Below, in pieces: positions 24,186 through 32,015 of a DNA stretch of 64,000 bases; the stretch's first letter is position 1, and every line of letters starts with the position of its first letter. Source of the DNA: Desulfonatronum thioautotrophicum (lineage in GTDB: Bacteria; Desulfobacterota; Desulfovibrionia; Desulfovibrionales; Desulfonatronaceae). The stretch spans positions 558,001-622,000 of the forward strand of contig NZ_JYNO01000001.1 of assembly GCF_000934745.1 (NCBI RefSeq), in the 5' to 3' direction. Made by a program: the position numbers and the translations under genes. A model generated the notes under the pieces. The model did no database searches and had not been told where the DNA came from. It saw nothing but the letters and a program-made list of their open reading frames with translations.

Positions 24186-25919
24186 TTATTCGAGATCCAG
24201 TCCCCAACCTTCTAGAATCCCCCGCCACCATGTCCGGACTTGATTCTCCAGATCGTCCAAGGCCAGTTCCGAGCGCTCTCCGGTCTTGCGGTTCTTGGCT
24301 TCCAGGACGCCGCGAGCCGCGCCTTTTTCGCCCAGGATGAGCTGGCCGGGGATGCCGATGAGGTCGGCGTCCTTGAATTTCACGCCGGGCCGTTCATCCC
24401 GGTCATCCAGAAGGACCTCGTAGCCCAGGGATTCCAGGCGGTCGTGCAGGTCCGCGGCCTGTTGTGTCAGTTCAGGATTCTTGCTGCCCAGAAGGATCAG
24501 TTGGATCTGAAAAGGCGCGATGGGCGGCGGAAACAGGGCGCCGTTGTCATCGTGGTTCTGCTCCAGGCAGGCGGCCATGATCCGGCTGACGCCGATGCCG
24601 TAGCAGCCCATGACGATCAGCTGTTCCTTGCCGTTCTCGTCCAGGTATCGCGCGCCCATGGCCTCACTGTACTTGGTTCCCAGCTTGAAGACATGCCCCA
24701 CCTCGATGCCCTTGGGCAGCTCCAGGTTTGCGCCGCAGCGCGGGCAGGGATCCTGGGTCGTGACCTGACGTAGATCCACGTATCCGGCAATGGACGCGTC
24801 CCGGGTCAGATCCACATGCCGCAGGTGCGCGTCGGCCTGGTTGGCTCCGACGATCCAGTCCCGGCGCAGGCCGACTTCCCGGTCCGCCCAAATGGCGTCC
24901 ACAGGCAGGCCCACAGGCCCGGCAAAGCCCACCGGCGCACCGGTCCAGGCCTGGACCTGCTCCGGCGTGGCCAAGTTCAGTTCATTGGCGTTCAGGACGT
25001 TTTTCAATTTGATTTCATTCAGTTCCCGGTCCCCGCGCACCATGGCAGCCACGGGCCGACCGTCGGCCTCGTAAAGCAGGGTCTTCAGAATGGCCTGGGG
25101 GCCGACTCCCAGAAATGTCGTGAGTTGTTCCACGGTATGCGTGCTTGGCGTGGCAATCAGCTCCTTTGGTGGACATTCCCCTTCATCGCCCTGGCCCTGG
25201 ACCACGGCCTCGGCTTTTTCCAGGTTTGCGGCGAACTCACAGGCCGTGCATACGGCGATGGTGTCCTCGCCGGTGTTGGCCAGGACCATGAATTCGTGGG
25301 AAAAGCTGCCGCCGATGGGCCCGGAGTCCGCCTCCACTGCCCGGAAGACCATGCCCAGTCGGGTGAAAATGCGCATGTAGGCCTCGTACATGGCCCGGTA
25401 GCTCTTGTCCGCGCCCACGTCGTCCCGGTCAAAGGAGTAGGCATCCTTCATGATGAATTCCCGTCCGCGCATCAGGCCGAAGCGGGGCCGGATCTCGTCC
25501 CGGTACTTGGTCTGGATCTGGTAGAGATTCACAGGCAGCTGCCGATAGGAGCGGATCTCCCCCCGGATCAGATCCGTGATCACTTCTTCGTGGGTCGGCC
25601 CCAGGCAGCAGTCCCGGCCATGGCGATCCTGGAAGCGGAGCAGTTCCTTGCCGTAGACCTCCCAGCGTCCGGATTCCTTCCAGAGGTCCGCGGGCTGGAC
25701 CATGGGCATGAAAACCTCCAGGGCCCCGGCCCGGTTCATCTCCTCGCGCACGATCCGGGCCACCTTGTCCAGGCAACGCAGCCCCAAGGGCAAATAGGTG
25801 TAAATCCCGGAGGTCAACTTGCGGATCATGCCCGCGCGCATCAACAATCGATGGCTGACCACCTCGGCCTCGGCCGGGTGTTCCTTCAAGGTTGGCAGGT
25901 AGTACTGGCTCCAGCGCAT
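24186..25919 (-). CDS. proS: Proline-tRNA ligase
   Basis: A 577-residue class II aminoacyl-tRNA synthetase of the bacterial type. N-terminal catalytic core: [27 protein letters not shown], motif 2 [21 protein letters not shown] (about residue 140). The INS editing domain lies at about 230-380. Motif 3 ([26 protein letters not shown]) and the anticodon-binding domain close the protein. Length is normal. It lies between hicA and mntA on the minus strand, in a block that also holds ispG and xseA. Confidence 0.98.
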   Translation of the reverse strand: MRWSQYYLPTLKEHPAEAEVVSHRLLMRAGMIRKLTSGIYTYLPLGLRCLDKVARIVREEMNRAGALEVFMPMVQPADLWKESGRWEVYGKELLRFQDRHGRDCCLGPTHEEVITDLIRGEIRSYRQLPVNLYQIQTKYRDEIRPRFGLMRGREFIMKDAYSFDRDDVGADKSYRAMYEAYMRIFTRLGMVFRAVEADSGPIGGSFSHEFMVLANTGEDTIAVCTACEFAANLEKAEAVVQGQGDEGECPPKELIATPSTHTVEQLTTFLGVGPQAILKTLLYEADGRPVAAMVRGDRELNEIKLKNVLNANELNLATPEQVQAWTGAPVGFAGPVGLPVDAIWADREVGLRRDWIVGANQADAHLRHVDLTRDASIAGYVDLRQVTTQDPCPRCGANLELPKGIEVGHVFKLGTKYSEAMGARYLDENGKEQLIVMGCYGIGVSRIMAACLEQNHDDNGALFPPPIAPFQIQLILLGSKNPELTQQAADLHDRLESLGYEVLLDDRDERPGVKFKDADLIGIPGQLILGEKGAARGVLEAKNRKTGERSELALDDLENQVRTWWRGILEGWGLDLE

Positions 25920-25947
25920 GACGAGATTCCTTTTTGTATGGGAAGAG

Positions 25948-26175
25948 TTACTGTCGATAACCTAAAAATTCCTCGATGCGTAGCCCGATGTCGCTCGCTA
26001 TGCGACGCAAGAGGACGGGAGAAATATCCTGGCCGGAATGAAACGGAACGGTCGTGCCACGTCCATCAGGATGACGAAACTGTTTGTGCGACCCCTTTTG
26101 GCGGACTTCCGAGAAGCCGAGATGGAGAAGTATCAGCACGATTTCTCGCGGTTTAAGGACCGGCAAATTGCCCAT
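25948..26175 (-). CDS. hicA: HicA-type mRNA interferase toxin
   Basis: A 75-residue HicA/YcfA toxin with the double-stranded-RNA-binding-like fold. The catalytic His lies in [13 protein letters not shown] (about residue 33), and the [16 protein letters not shown] segment is typical. The start at 26175 (MGNLPVLKP) lies one base after the HicB stop (TGAAATG), so the two are coupled; the longer frame to 26253 overlaps hicB and is not native. HicA cuts mRNA, and HicB binds and inhibits it. The pair lies between ispG and proS. Confidence 0.9.
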   Translation of the reverse strand: MGNLPVLKPREIVLILLHLGFSEVRQKGSHKQFRHPDGRGTTVPFHSGQDISPVLLRRIASDIGLRIEEFLGYRQ

Positions 26176-26176
26176 T

Positions 26177-26386
26177 TCAAGCCACAAGCAAGTTCTGGGT
26201 CCCGATGAATTCGCTTTCCAGGCGAGGCTCCCCGTCTTCAAGAAGCATTTCAAGAACTTCTTGAAGATTTTTGTTCAGTTCATCGAGCGTTGTCCCCTGG
26301 GAGTGCGCACCAGGAAAGCCTGGGACAAAGCCGATGTAAAGGCCGGTTTCAGGACATTTTTCGATTACGGCCGTAAAGACTTTCAT
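26177..26386 (-). CDS. hicB: HicB-type antitoxin
   Basis: A 69-residue short Hic[32 protein letters not shown] is the partial RNase H-like fold that plugs HicA, followed by the usual [18 protein letters not shown] helix. No C-terminal helix-turn-helix or ribbon-helix-helix is present, so it is the short type and may not autoregulate by itself. It precedes hicA in the transcript, the order common in HicBA-type pairs. It starts 37 bp after the ispG stop. Confidence 0.9.
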   Translation of the reverse strand: MKVFTAVIEKCPETGLYIGFVPGFPGAHSQGTTLDELNKNLQEVLEMLLEDGEPRLESEFIGTQNLLVA

Positions 26387-26423
26387 ACGTACCCTCCGTG
26401 TTCAAGAGCATCCACGCATAAAT

Positions 26424-27530
26424 TCATAGAGAGTCGCCTCTCCGTTCCGCCAAAAACATATCCAGCTCGCGCAGAAACTCCGGCAGCAGTGCGTCACGGC
26501 CGCGGACCTTGCGCAGTACTTCGCCTTTGCGAAAGATCAAGCCGCAGTCCCGGCCTCCGGCCAGGCCGATGTCCGCCTCCTTGGCCTCGCCGGGTCCGTT
26601 GACCACGCAGCCCATTACGGCCACGGTGAAGACTTCGGTCACGCCGTCCAGGCGGCGTTCCACCTCTTCGGCCAGGTCTTGCAGGTCGATCTCGGTCCGG
26701 CCACAGGTGGGGCAGGAAATGATCTCCGGACCGCGTTGGCGCAGGCCCAGGCTGCGCAGGATTTCCCAGGCCGCGCGGACTTCCAGGACCGGGTCCGCGG
26801 TCAGGGAGACCCGCAGGGTGTCCCCCAGGCCTTCCCAGAGCAAAATGCCCAGCCCCACGCCGGATTTCACCGCGCCCCGGAGCAGGGTCCCGGCCTCGGT
26901 GATGCCGATGTGCAACGGGCAGTCCAGTTTTGCGGCCAGGAGACGATAGGCGGCCACGGTCCGGGGCACCGAGGAGGATTTCAGGGAGATCTTGAAATTG
27001 TCGAAGCCGCGTTGCGAAAGCAGAGCCGCGTGGCCCAGGGCGCTGGCCACCATGGCCTCGGGCGTGGCCCCGCCGTATTCTCGCAGCAGTTCCTTTTCCA
27101 GGGAGCCGCCATTCACGCCGACGCGGATGCAGGCCCCATGGGCCTTGGCCGCGTCCACCACCCGGTCCACGTTGGCCTGGGCGCCGATGTTCCCGGGGTT
27201 GATCCGCAGCCCCTTGAGCCCGGCCTCCAGGGCCTTCAGGGCTAGGCGGTGGTCAAAATGGATGTCCGCGATCAACGGCACTGGAGCGATGGCCTGGATG
27301 CGCGGCAAAACCGCCGCGGCCGCCTCGTCCGGCACGGCCAGGCGAACGAACTCGCAACCGGCTTCAGCCAACTGGCAGATTTGGGCCAGGGTTGCATCCG
27401 TGTCCCGGGTGTCCGTGTTGGTCATGCTCTGGACCCGGATTGGATGCGCACCACCCATGGTTATTCCGGCCAGGTTGATGGTCCGGGTGGGGCGACGCCG
27501 GGGAGTGAGATTTAAGGCGGGGGTGGTCAT
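26424..27530 (-). CDS. ispG: 4-hydroxy-3-methylbut-2-en-1-yl diphosphate synthase (flavodoxin/ferredoxin type)
   Basis: A 368-residue IspG (GcpE) of the MEP isoprenoid pathway. It reductively opens MEcPP to HMBPP with a [4Fe-4S] cluster and outside electrons. Features: N-terminal TIM barrel with IRVQSMTNTDTRD (about residue 32) and a C-terminal domain with cluster Cys residues in ISCPTCGRTEIDL and GCVVNGPGEA (about residues 265-320). Length matches bacterial IspG. It is the first gene of the minus-strand housekeeping block, followed by hicBA and proS. The 190 bp upstream should carry its promoter, back to back with the ars promoter. Confidence 0.97.
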   Translation of the reverse strand: MTTPALNLTPRRRPTRTINLAGITMGGAHPIRVQSMTNTDTRDTDATLAQICQLAEAGCEFVRLAVPDEAAAAVLPRIQAIAPVPLIADIHFDHRLALKALEAGLKGLRINPGNIGAQANVDRVVDAAKAHGACIRVGVNGGSLEKELLREYGGATPEAMVASALGHAALLSQRGFDNFKISLKSSSVPRTVAAYRLLAAKLDCPLHIGITEAGTLLRGAVKSGVGLGILLWEGLGDTLRVSLTADPVLEVRAAWEILRSLGLRQRGPEIISCPTCGRTEIDLQDLAEEVERRLDGVTEVFTVAVMGCVVNGPGEAKEADIGLAGGRDCGLIFRKGEVLRKVRGRDALLPEFLRELDMFLAERRGDSL

Positions 27531-27719
27531 CGCGTGGAGAATCTCTCAGGTTTCAGATGGGACAGTCCTGGGTTCGCCGCAAGGCAAGTTTTTTCTACCC
27601 GGTGTTCGTCGTCAGGTAAACCTGCCCCGGTGCCGCACCATCACCATGTCGCCTTATCGGAGCCCACTGGTGCCCATGCCGACCGGGATGCACAGTCCTG
27701 ACGCATTGGTCAGCGATCC

Positions 27720-27790
27720 TTGACAACAGGAGAACGGTTTGTAACGAAGCAATTCGTTGTTTAGCTATATATCCTTTTTTGGGGAGATTT
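27720..27790 (+). promoter_or_regulatory. Promoter/operator of the arsR-thioredoxin operon
   Basis: TTGACA at 27720-27725 is followed 16 bp later by TAACGA, a weak -10. This overlaps a perfect palindrome, AACGAA-GCAA-TTCGTT, at 27743-27758, then GTTTAGCTATATAT and the GGGGAG ribosome site at 27781-27786. ArsR proteins bind such inverted repeats over the -10. A nearly matching but decayed copy lies at 33728-33780 upstream of an arsR pseudogene, which supports functional meaning. Confidence 0.6.
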
Positions 27791-28204
27791 ATGCGGACAC
27801 CTCTCAGTATGGCCAAGGCTCTGGCCGATGGGAACAGGTTGCGGATCGTGGCAACCCTTATGGAACATGATGAGTTGTGCGTTTGTCAGTTGATCGAGAT
27901 GCTCGGACTGGCCGGAGCTACGGTGTCCAGACACATGAGCATTCTGCAAAACGCCCGTCTGGTTCGAAACAGCAAAAAGGGACGATGGGTTTTCTATCGT
28001 CTTTCCGGTGAATTTCCAGATCAGCTACGTGCGTGGTTGCAGGAGTCGCTGGCCAACTCCCCGGAGGTACGGGCGGACAGAGAGAATTTGCGAACAATTC
28101 TGGCCTGCGACCCCGATGAGCTGTGTCGACGCCAGCGGGAGAGCAGGCTCACCGGAGGTTGTTCTGTACCCTCCGAGCCCGTGGAGTTCGTTTTATCAAC
28201 CTGA
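27791..28204 (+). CDS. arsR: ArsR/SmtB-family metalloregulator (arsenic responsive)
   Basis: A 137-residue winged-helix repressor. The metal-binding helix reads ELCVCQLIEMLGL (about residues 27-39), with the CxC pair of ArsR-type As(III) sensors, followed by recognition helix ATVSRHMSIL and wing KKGRWVFYRL. The C-terminal extension contains ACDPDELCRRQ, more cysteines that may add ligands. ATG 27791 follows GGGGAG. It heads an operon of thioredoxin-like proteins, CcdA and an ArsP-type permease, and presumably represses it through the palindrome at 27743-27758. A degenerate paralogue lies at 33798-34169. Confidence 0.93.
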   Translation: MRTPLSMAKALADGNRLRIVATLMEHDELCVCQLIEMLGLAGATVSRHMSILQNARLVRNSKKGRWVFYRLSGEFPDQLRAWLQESLANSPEVRADRENLRTILACDPDELCRRQRESRLTGGCSVPSEPVEFVLST

Positions 28205-28222
28205 AAAAAAGGGGGGAACGTC

Positions 28223-28456
28223 ATGAAAATCAAGGTTTTGGGACCTGGTTGCGCCAAGTGTTCGGAAGTGGAACGGATCGTCAGGGAGGCCGTGGCCGAG
28301 TCCGGCAAGGCGGTTGAAGTGGAAAAGGTCACGGATATGCAGGAATTCATGAAGTACGGCGTGTTCAGCACCCCGGCCGTGATCGTGGACGATCAGGTCA
28401 AGGCCGTGGGCAAGGTGTCGAGCAAGAAGGACGTGCTGGGCTGGATCAACGGATAA
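28223..28456 (+). CDS. Small thioredoxin-fold redox-active disulfide protein
   Basis: A 77-residue minimal thioredoxin-like protein (redox-active disulfide protein 2 type). The active site CAKC is near residues 10-13 (GPGCAKCSEVE), and the cis-Pro loop is FSTPAVIVDD (about residue 49). There is no signal peptide, so it is cytoplasmic. Such proteins are often next to ArsR regulators and ArsP/DUF318 permeases, where they probably handle thiol exchange. The start follows AAAAGGGGGG and the stop is one base before the next gene. Confidence 0.93.
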   Translation: MKIKVLGPGCAKCSEVERIVREAVAESGKAVEVEKVTDMQEFMKYGVFSTPAVIVDDQVKAVGKVSSKKDVLGWING

Positions 28457-28457
28457 T

Positions 28458-28895
28458 ATGCGCTTTCCATCTCAACGTGAACGTGCTCAGCCTCAGACGA
28501 TTGCTGATGAATTTGGAGCCTGGGGGTTGCGATTCGGCCTTGTGGTGATGTTGATCAGCATTGCCTTTGCCGCCTGGGCCGAGGAAACATCCGGTGATCC
28601 ACCCAAAGCACCCGTTCCCGGTATGGTCACCGTGGCCAGTTTCGGAGCCAGAAACTGCATCCCCTGCCGAATGATGATCCCCATCCGGGAGGAATTGCAA
28701 CTGGAGTACGAGGGCCGGGCAGCCATCGTGTTCATCGACCTGCATCGGCATTTTGAACTCATCGACCACTACGCCATCCAGGTCATTCCCACGCTGATCT
28801 TTTTCGATCAAGACGGCAACGAGACCAAACGTCATATCGGGTTCATGGACAAAAAATCCATCAAAGCCGAAATGGCCAGGCTCGGCGTCGAATAG
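28458..28895 (+). CDS. Exported thioredoxin-like protein (CIPC active site)
   Basis: A 145-residue thioredoxin-fold protein with an N-terminal membrane or signal segment (RFGLVVMLISIAFAAWAEE, about residues 24-43) and the active site ASFGARNCIPCRMM (about residue 65). The cis-Pro region VIPTLIFFDQDG is intact. It should sit in the periplasm, next to the CcdA-type protein that could keep it reduced. A second protein of the same type (29680-30162) follows. The ATG lies one base after the previous stop, so translation is coupled. Target unknown. Confidence 0.9.
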   Translation: MRFPSQRERAQPQTIADEFGAWGLRFGLVVMLISIAFAAWAEETSGDPPKAPVPGMVTVASFGARNCIPCRMMIPIREELQLEYEGRAAIVFIDLHRHFELIDHYAIQVIPTLIFFDQDGNETKRHIGFMDKKSIKAEMARLGVE

Positions 28896-28902
28896 GATAT
28901 CC

Positions 28903-29607
28903 ATGGACCAGTTTTTCATCACCTTGAACATGTGGATCACCAGCGGAACGGGGCTGGCTATGGCTGGCAGCTTTCTCTGGGGCATGGTCAGCGTGTTCTT
29001 CAGCCCCTGTCACCTGGCCTCCATACCGCTCATCGTCGGCTACGTGGCCGGACAGAACAGGCTCATCGAAGGCCGGGCCGCCGCGATTTACGCCGGTCTG
29101 TTTTCCTTCGGCCTGTTCGTGACCATTGCCCTGGTGGGGATCATTTGCGCCCTGCTGGGGCGGATGCTTGGGGATATCGGTCCCTGGTGGACCATCCTGG
29201 TGGGGCTGGTATTGATCTGGGTGGCCCTGGACATGATCGGGGTGTCCGGCTGTTCCATGTCCACCGGACTGATGAGCAAGCTCAAGGTTTCCGGACGTTC
29301 CGGAGCATTGATTCTTGGGCTTGCCTACGGAGTGCTCTCCGGCTCCTGCACCTTCGGCTTTATCGCCCCGATCCTGGCCATCATCACTATCCAGGACCAA
29401 CTGGCCAACGGTCTGATGCTGATCATTCTCTTCGGCATCGGTCATTGCATCCCCATCGTCATTGCCGGCAGTTCCACGGCCCTGGTCCGCCGGATTTTGG
29501 AAAGCCGGTCCATGGCCGCCGGCGGCCTATGGTTCAAGCGCGGGGCCGGCACACTGATCGGCCTGCTGGGGCTGTACTTCATCGCGTTGCCGTTTTTGGA
29601 TATCTGA
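28903..29607 (+). CDS. CcdA/DsbD-type transmembrane thiol-electron carrier
   Basis: A 234-residue inner-membrane protein with six predicted helices. The two redox Cys-Pro motifs of the CcdA family are seen: FSPCHLASIP (about residue 33) and GSCTFGFIAP (about residue 150). The family moves reducing equivalents from cytoplasmic thioredoxin to periplasmic thiol proteins. Here it is flanked by two exported thioredoxin-like proteins and one cytoplasmic one, a complete relay across the membrane. It starts 7 bp after the preceding gene. Family call firm; link with arsenic is inferred from context. Confidence 0.92.
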   Translation: MDQFFITLNMWITSGTGLAMAGSFLWGMVSVFFSPCHLASIPLIVGYVAGQNRLIEGRAAAIYAGLFSFGLFVTIALVGIICALLGRMLGDIGPWWTILVGLVLIWVALDMIGVSGCSMSTGLMSKLKVSGRSGALILGLAYGVLSGSCTFGFIAPILAIITIQDQLANGLMLIILFGIGHCIPIVIAGSSTALVRRILESRSMAAGGLWFKRGAGTLIGLLGLYFIALPFLDI

Positions 29608-29679
29608 GGACACCATTTTGCAATCCCGCGTTCAACATCACGAGCATCCCAACCAATCACCCATCCCCCAGGAAGGCCC

Positions 29680-30162
29680 ATGAACTCCAAAACCCTTATC
29701 GGCATCGTCGTCGTTTTAATCGCCGTTCTCGGGACCATCGTCCTGATTCATCAACACCAAGGCGGGCGGTTCGACGACACGGCGGCAGTGGATGTGCAAA
29801 GCCTCGGGGAACGCGCCGCCCATGTTGCCTGTGACGGCGCGGACCCGGGCCTGCTTCCCGGTATCCCCTCGGACCTGCCCCGCCTGGTGGACCTGGGCGC
29901 GGACAACTGCATCCCCTGCAAGCTGATGGCCCCGATCCTCCAGGAATTGAAGGTCGAATACGCCGAGGTCTTCACCACGCATTTCATCGACATCTGGAAA
30001 AACCCAGATGCGGGGCGCCAGTTCAGCGTCCGAATGATACCCACCCAGATTTTTTACGACACCGAGGGCAAGGAACTCTTCCGCCACGAGGGGTTCATGT
30101 CCAAGCAGGATATTCTGATGCGCTGGAGGCAGCTCGGGGTGAATGTGTCGACGGCGGGATAA
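29680..30162 (+). CDS. Second exported thioredoxin-like protein (CIPC active site)
   Basis: A 160-residue protein with an N-terminal signal anchor (LIGIVVVLIAVLGTIVLIH, about residues 5-23) and a thioredoxin fold whose active site is DNCIPCKLM (about residue 87); the cis-Pro segment is MIPTQIFYDTEG. It is close in plan to the protein at 28458-28895, suggesting an old duplication. The stop at 30162 is 3 bp upstream of a palindromic repeat. Likely periplasmic partner of the CcdA protein. Confidence 0.9.
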   Translation: MNSKTLIGIVVVLIAVLGTIVLIHQHQGGRFDDTAAVDVQSLGERAAHVACDGADPGLLPGIPSDLPRLVDLGADNCIPCKLMAPILQELKVEYAEVFTTHFIDIWKNPDAGRQFSVRMIPTQIFYDTEGKELFRHEGFMSKQDILMRWRQLGVNVSTAG

Positions 30163-30165
30163 AAC

Positions 30166-30192
30166 GTCATTCCCGCGCAGGCGGGAATCCAG
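30166..30192. repeat. dRS3-like palindromic repeat, copy a
   Basis: A 27-bp sequence with the palindromic core ATTCCCGCGCAGGCGGGAAT, followed by CCAG. It has the ATTCCC-N8-GGGAAT form of the dRS3 repeats known from Neisseria. It lies directly after the exported thioredoxin gene and begins the unit that holds the GIY-YIG gene. Inverted and direct copies follow at 30501-30527 and 30614-30640, and a pair lies at 50840-50920. Confidence 0.85.
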
Positions 30193-30207
30193 GGGGAGCC
30201 TCTCGGC

Positions 30208-30526
30208 GTGAAAAGACCATTTGTGTATATACTCGCCAGTAAACGGAACGGTACTCTTTATTATAGGTGTCACCAGCAATCTGTTAAAGCGGGTATGGGA
30301 ACATAAGAACAATGTAATAGAGGGATTTACAAAAAAATACTGTGTACACAATCTTGTTTATTACGAAGAACATCATGATATGAATGCAGCATTGATGCGT
30401 GAAAAGCAATTGAAAAAATGGAATAGAATTTGGAAAATCAGATTGATCGAGGAATTTAATCCAAGTTGGACTGATAAGTACGAAGAATTGCTCAAAGATG
30501 CTGGATTCCCGTCTGCGCGGGAATGA
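30208..30526 (+). pseudogene. GIY-YIG nuclease gene with a one-base frameshift, inside repeats
   Basis: From GTG 30208 the frame reads KRPFVYILASKRNGTLY. The following IGVTSNLLKRVWEHKN continues one base out of phase. An extra T near 30262 explains the shift (CTTTATTATA where CTTTATATA is expected). The rest of the small GIY-YIG (UvrC-type, YhbQ-like) domain is intact to the stop. The last residues, AGFPSARE, and the TGA are encoded by the repeat at 30501-30527, so the gene and repeat form one unit. The product is probably inactive unless the frameshift is bypassed. Confidence 0.75.
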
Positions 30527-30527
30527 C
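30501..30527. repeat. dRS3-like palindromic repeat, copy b (inverted, overlaps GIY-YIG 3' end)
   Basis: This is the same 27-bp unit in the opposite orientation (CTGGATTCCCGTCTGCGCGG, then GAATGAC), with one change in the core. The GIY-YIG stop codon (TGA, 30524-30526) lies inside it. Together with copy a it flanks the nuclease gene as an inverted pair. Confidence 0.85.
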
Positions 30528-30613
30528 GAGCTTGGAAAAGGGGTGCTTCGGAAGGCATTCCTGTGTAAGTGGGAATTCAGAGAATGATAAACGGGAAGCG
30601 GAAGCCAAAAGAC

Positions 30614-30640
30614 GTCATTCCCGCGCAGGCGGGAATCCAG
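30614..30640. repeat. dRS3-like palindromic repeat, copy c
   Basis: An exact copy of the 30166-30192 unit in direct orientation, 86 bp beyond copy b and 52 bp before the ArsP-type permease start. It may affect the permease leader or reflect repeated insertion at this site. Confidence 0.85.
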
Positions 30641-30692
30641 TCTCTTTACGTTGGTCGCAGCGTCCGTGTTCTGAACAACAAAAGGCATCGCC

Positions 30693-31994
30693 ATGAACTG
30701 GAAATCTGAATGGAAACCCTTGGTCGTCATCGTGACGGTCTTTTTGGTCATTTACCATCTGCCCGTGGGCCTGCCGCGGTTCGACAACGCGGTCCACGAG
30801 GCCTTGCAATTGGCCCGATGGTACGCCCAGGAGCACGTGCTGCTCTGCCTGATCCCGGCCTTTTTCATCGCCGGGGCCATCGGCGTGTTCGTCAGCCAGA
30901 ACTCCGTGCTCAAATACCTGGGGCCGCAAGCCAACAAGGCCTGCGCCTACGGCGTGGCCTCCTGCTCCGGCTCGATTCTGGCGGTCTGCTCCTGCACCAT
31001 CCTGCCCCTGTTCGCGGGCATCTACCGGATGGGAGCGGGCATCGGCCCGGCCACGGCCTTTCTATATTCCGGGCCGGCCATCAACATCCTGGCCATCGTG
31101 CTCACGGCCAGGGTGCTGGGCCCGGAAATGGGCATTGCCCGGGCCGTGGGAGCGGTCGGCTTCGCCGTGGTCATCGGCCTGATCATGCACCTGATCTACC
31201 GCCGGGAAGAAGCGGACAAGGCCGCCCAGGCCGCGCACATCCCCGAGGACGAACCCACGCGCGGACTCGGCCGGACCGGCCTGTACTTTCTGAGCATGAT
31301 CGGCATCCTGGTTTTCGCCAACTGGGGCGCGCCGGAAGCGGCCGAGGGCATCTGGCGGACGGTGGCCGAACACAAATGGATGCTAACGGCGATCTTCGCC
31401 GCGGCCCTGGCAGTGATCCTCCCGGCCTGGTTCGGCCTGCCCTGGTCGCGCATGGCCCTGGTCGCCCTGCCCACCGCGGCCCTGGCCCTGGCATTCCCCC
31501 AGGAGCCGACCATCGCCTTCGTGGCCGGATTCGTCGGCCTGTCCGCGGTGATCAGCACCCGAGAGGATGAACTGGGGCAATGGTTTTCGTCGTCCTGGAT
31601 CTTCGCCAAGCAGATTCTGCCTTTGCTGCTGATCGGCGTTTTCGTGGCGGGACTGCTTCTGGGACGCCCCGGAAGCGAAGGCCTGATTCCCTCGCAGTGG
31701 GTCAGCGCGTCCGTGGGCGGCAATTCCCTGGCCGCCAACTTTTTCGCCTCGTTCGTCGGCGCGTTCATGTACTTCGCCACCCTGACCGAGGTGCCCATCC
31801 TGGAAGGCCTGCTGGGCAGCGGCATGGGCAAGGGCCCGGCCCTGGCCCTGCTCCTGGCCGGCCCGGCCCTGAGCCTGCCGAATATGCTGGTCATCCGAAG
31901 CATCATGGGCACGCAAAAAACCGTGGTCTTCGTCTGCCTGGTCGTGGTCATGGCCACCATCAGCGGAATGATCTACGGACACTTCTGGGGATAG
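30693..31994 (+). CDS. ArsP/DUF318-family permease
   Basis: A 433-residue membrane protein of the ArsP_1 (PF03773) permease family, with about ten helices in two halves. The conserved Cys-rich loop CSGSILAVCSCTILPLFAGIY (about residues 90-110) is followed by GPATAFLYSGPAINILAIVL, and the C-terminal half repeats it as GPALALLLAGPALSLPNML. Characterised members export trivalent organoarsenicals; others are tied to Cu or Zn. Context here (arsR, thioredoxins, acr3, arsC) favours arsenicals or another thiol-reactive species. A dRS3 repeat unit separates it from the thioredoxin operon, and it may still be cotranscribed. Confidence 0.9.
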   Translation: MNWKSEWKPLVVIVTVFLVIYHLPVGLPRFDNAVHEALQLARWYAQEHVLLCLIPAFFIAGAIGVFVSQNSVLKYLGPQANKACAYGVASCSGSILAVCSCTILPLFAGIYRMGAGIGPATAFLYSGPAINILAIVLTARVLGPEMGIARAVGAVGFAVVIGLIMHLIYRREEADKAAQAAHIPEDEPTRGLGRTGLYFLSMIGILVFANWGAPEAAEGIWRTVAEHKWMLTAIFAAALAVILPAWFGLPWSRMALVALPTAALALAFPQEPTIAFVAGFVGLSAVISTREDELGQWFSSSWIFAKQILPLLLIGVFVAGLLLGRPGSEGLIPSQWVSASVGGNSLAANFFASFVGAFMYFATLTEVPILEGLLGSGMGKGPALALLLAGPALSLPNMLVIRSIMGTQKTVVFVCLVVVMATISGMIYGHFWG

Positions 31995-32015
31995 CCGCCG
32001 AAAGACGTGCAACCG

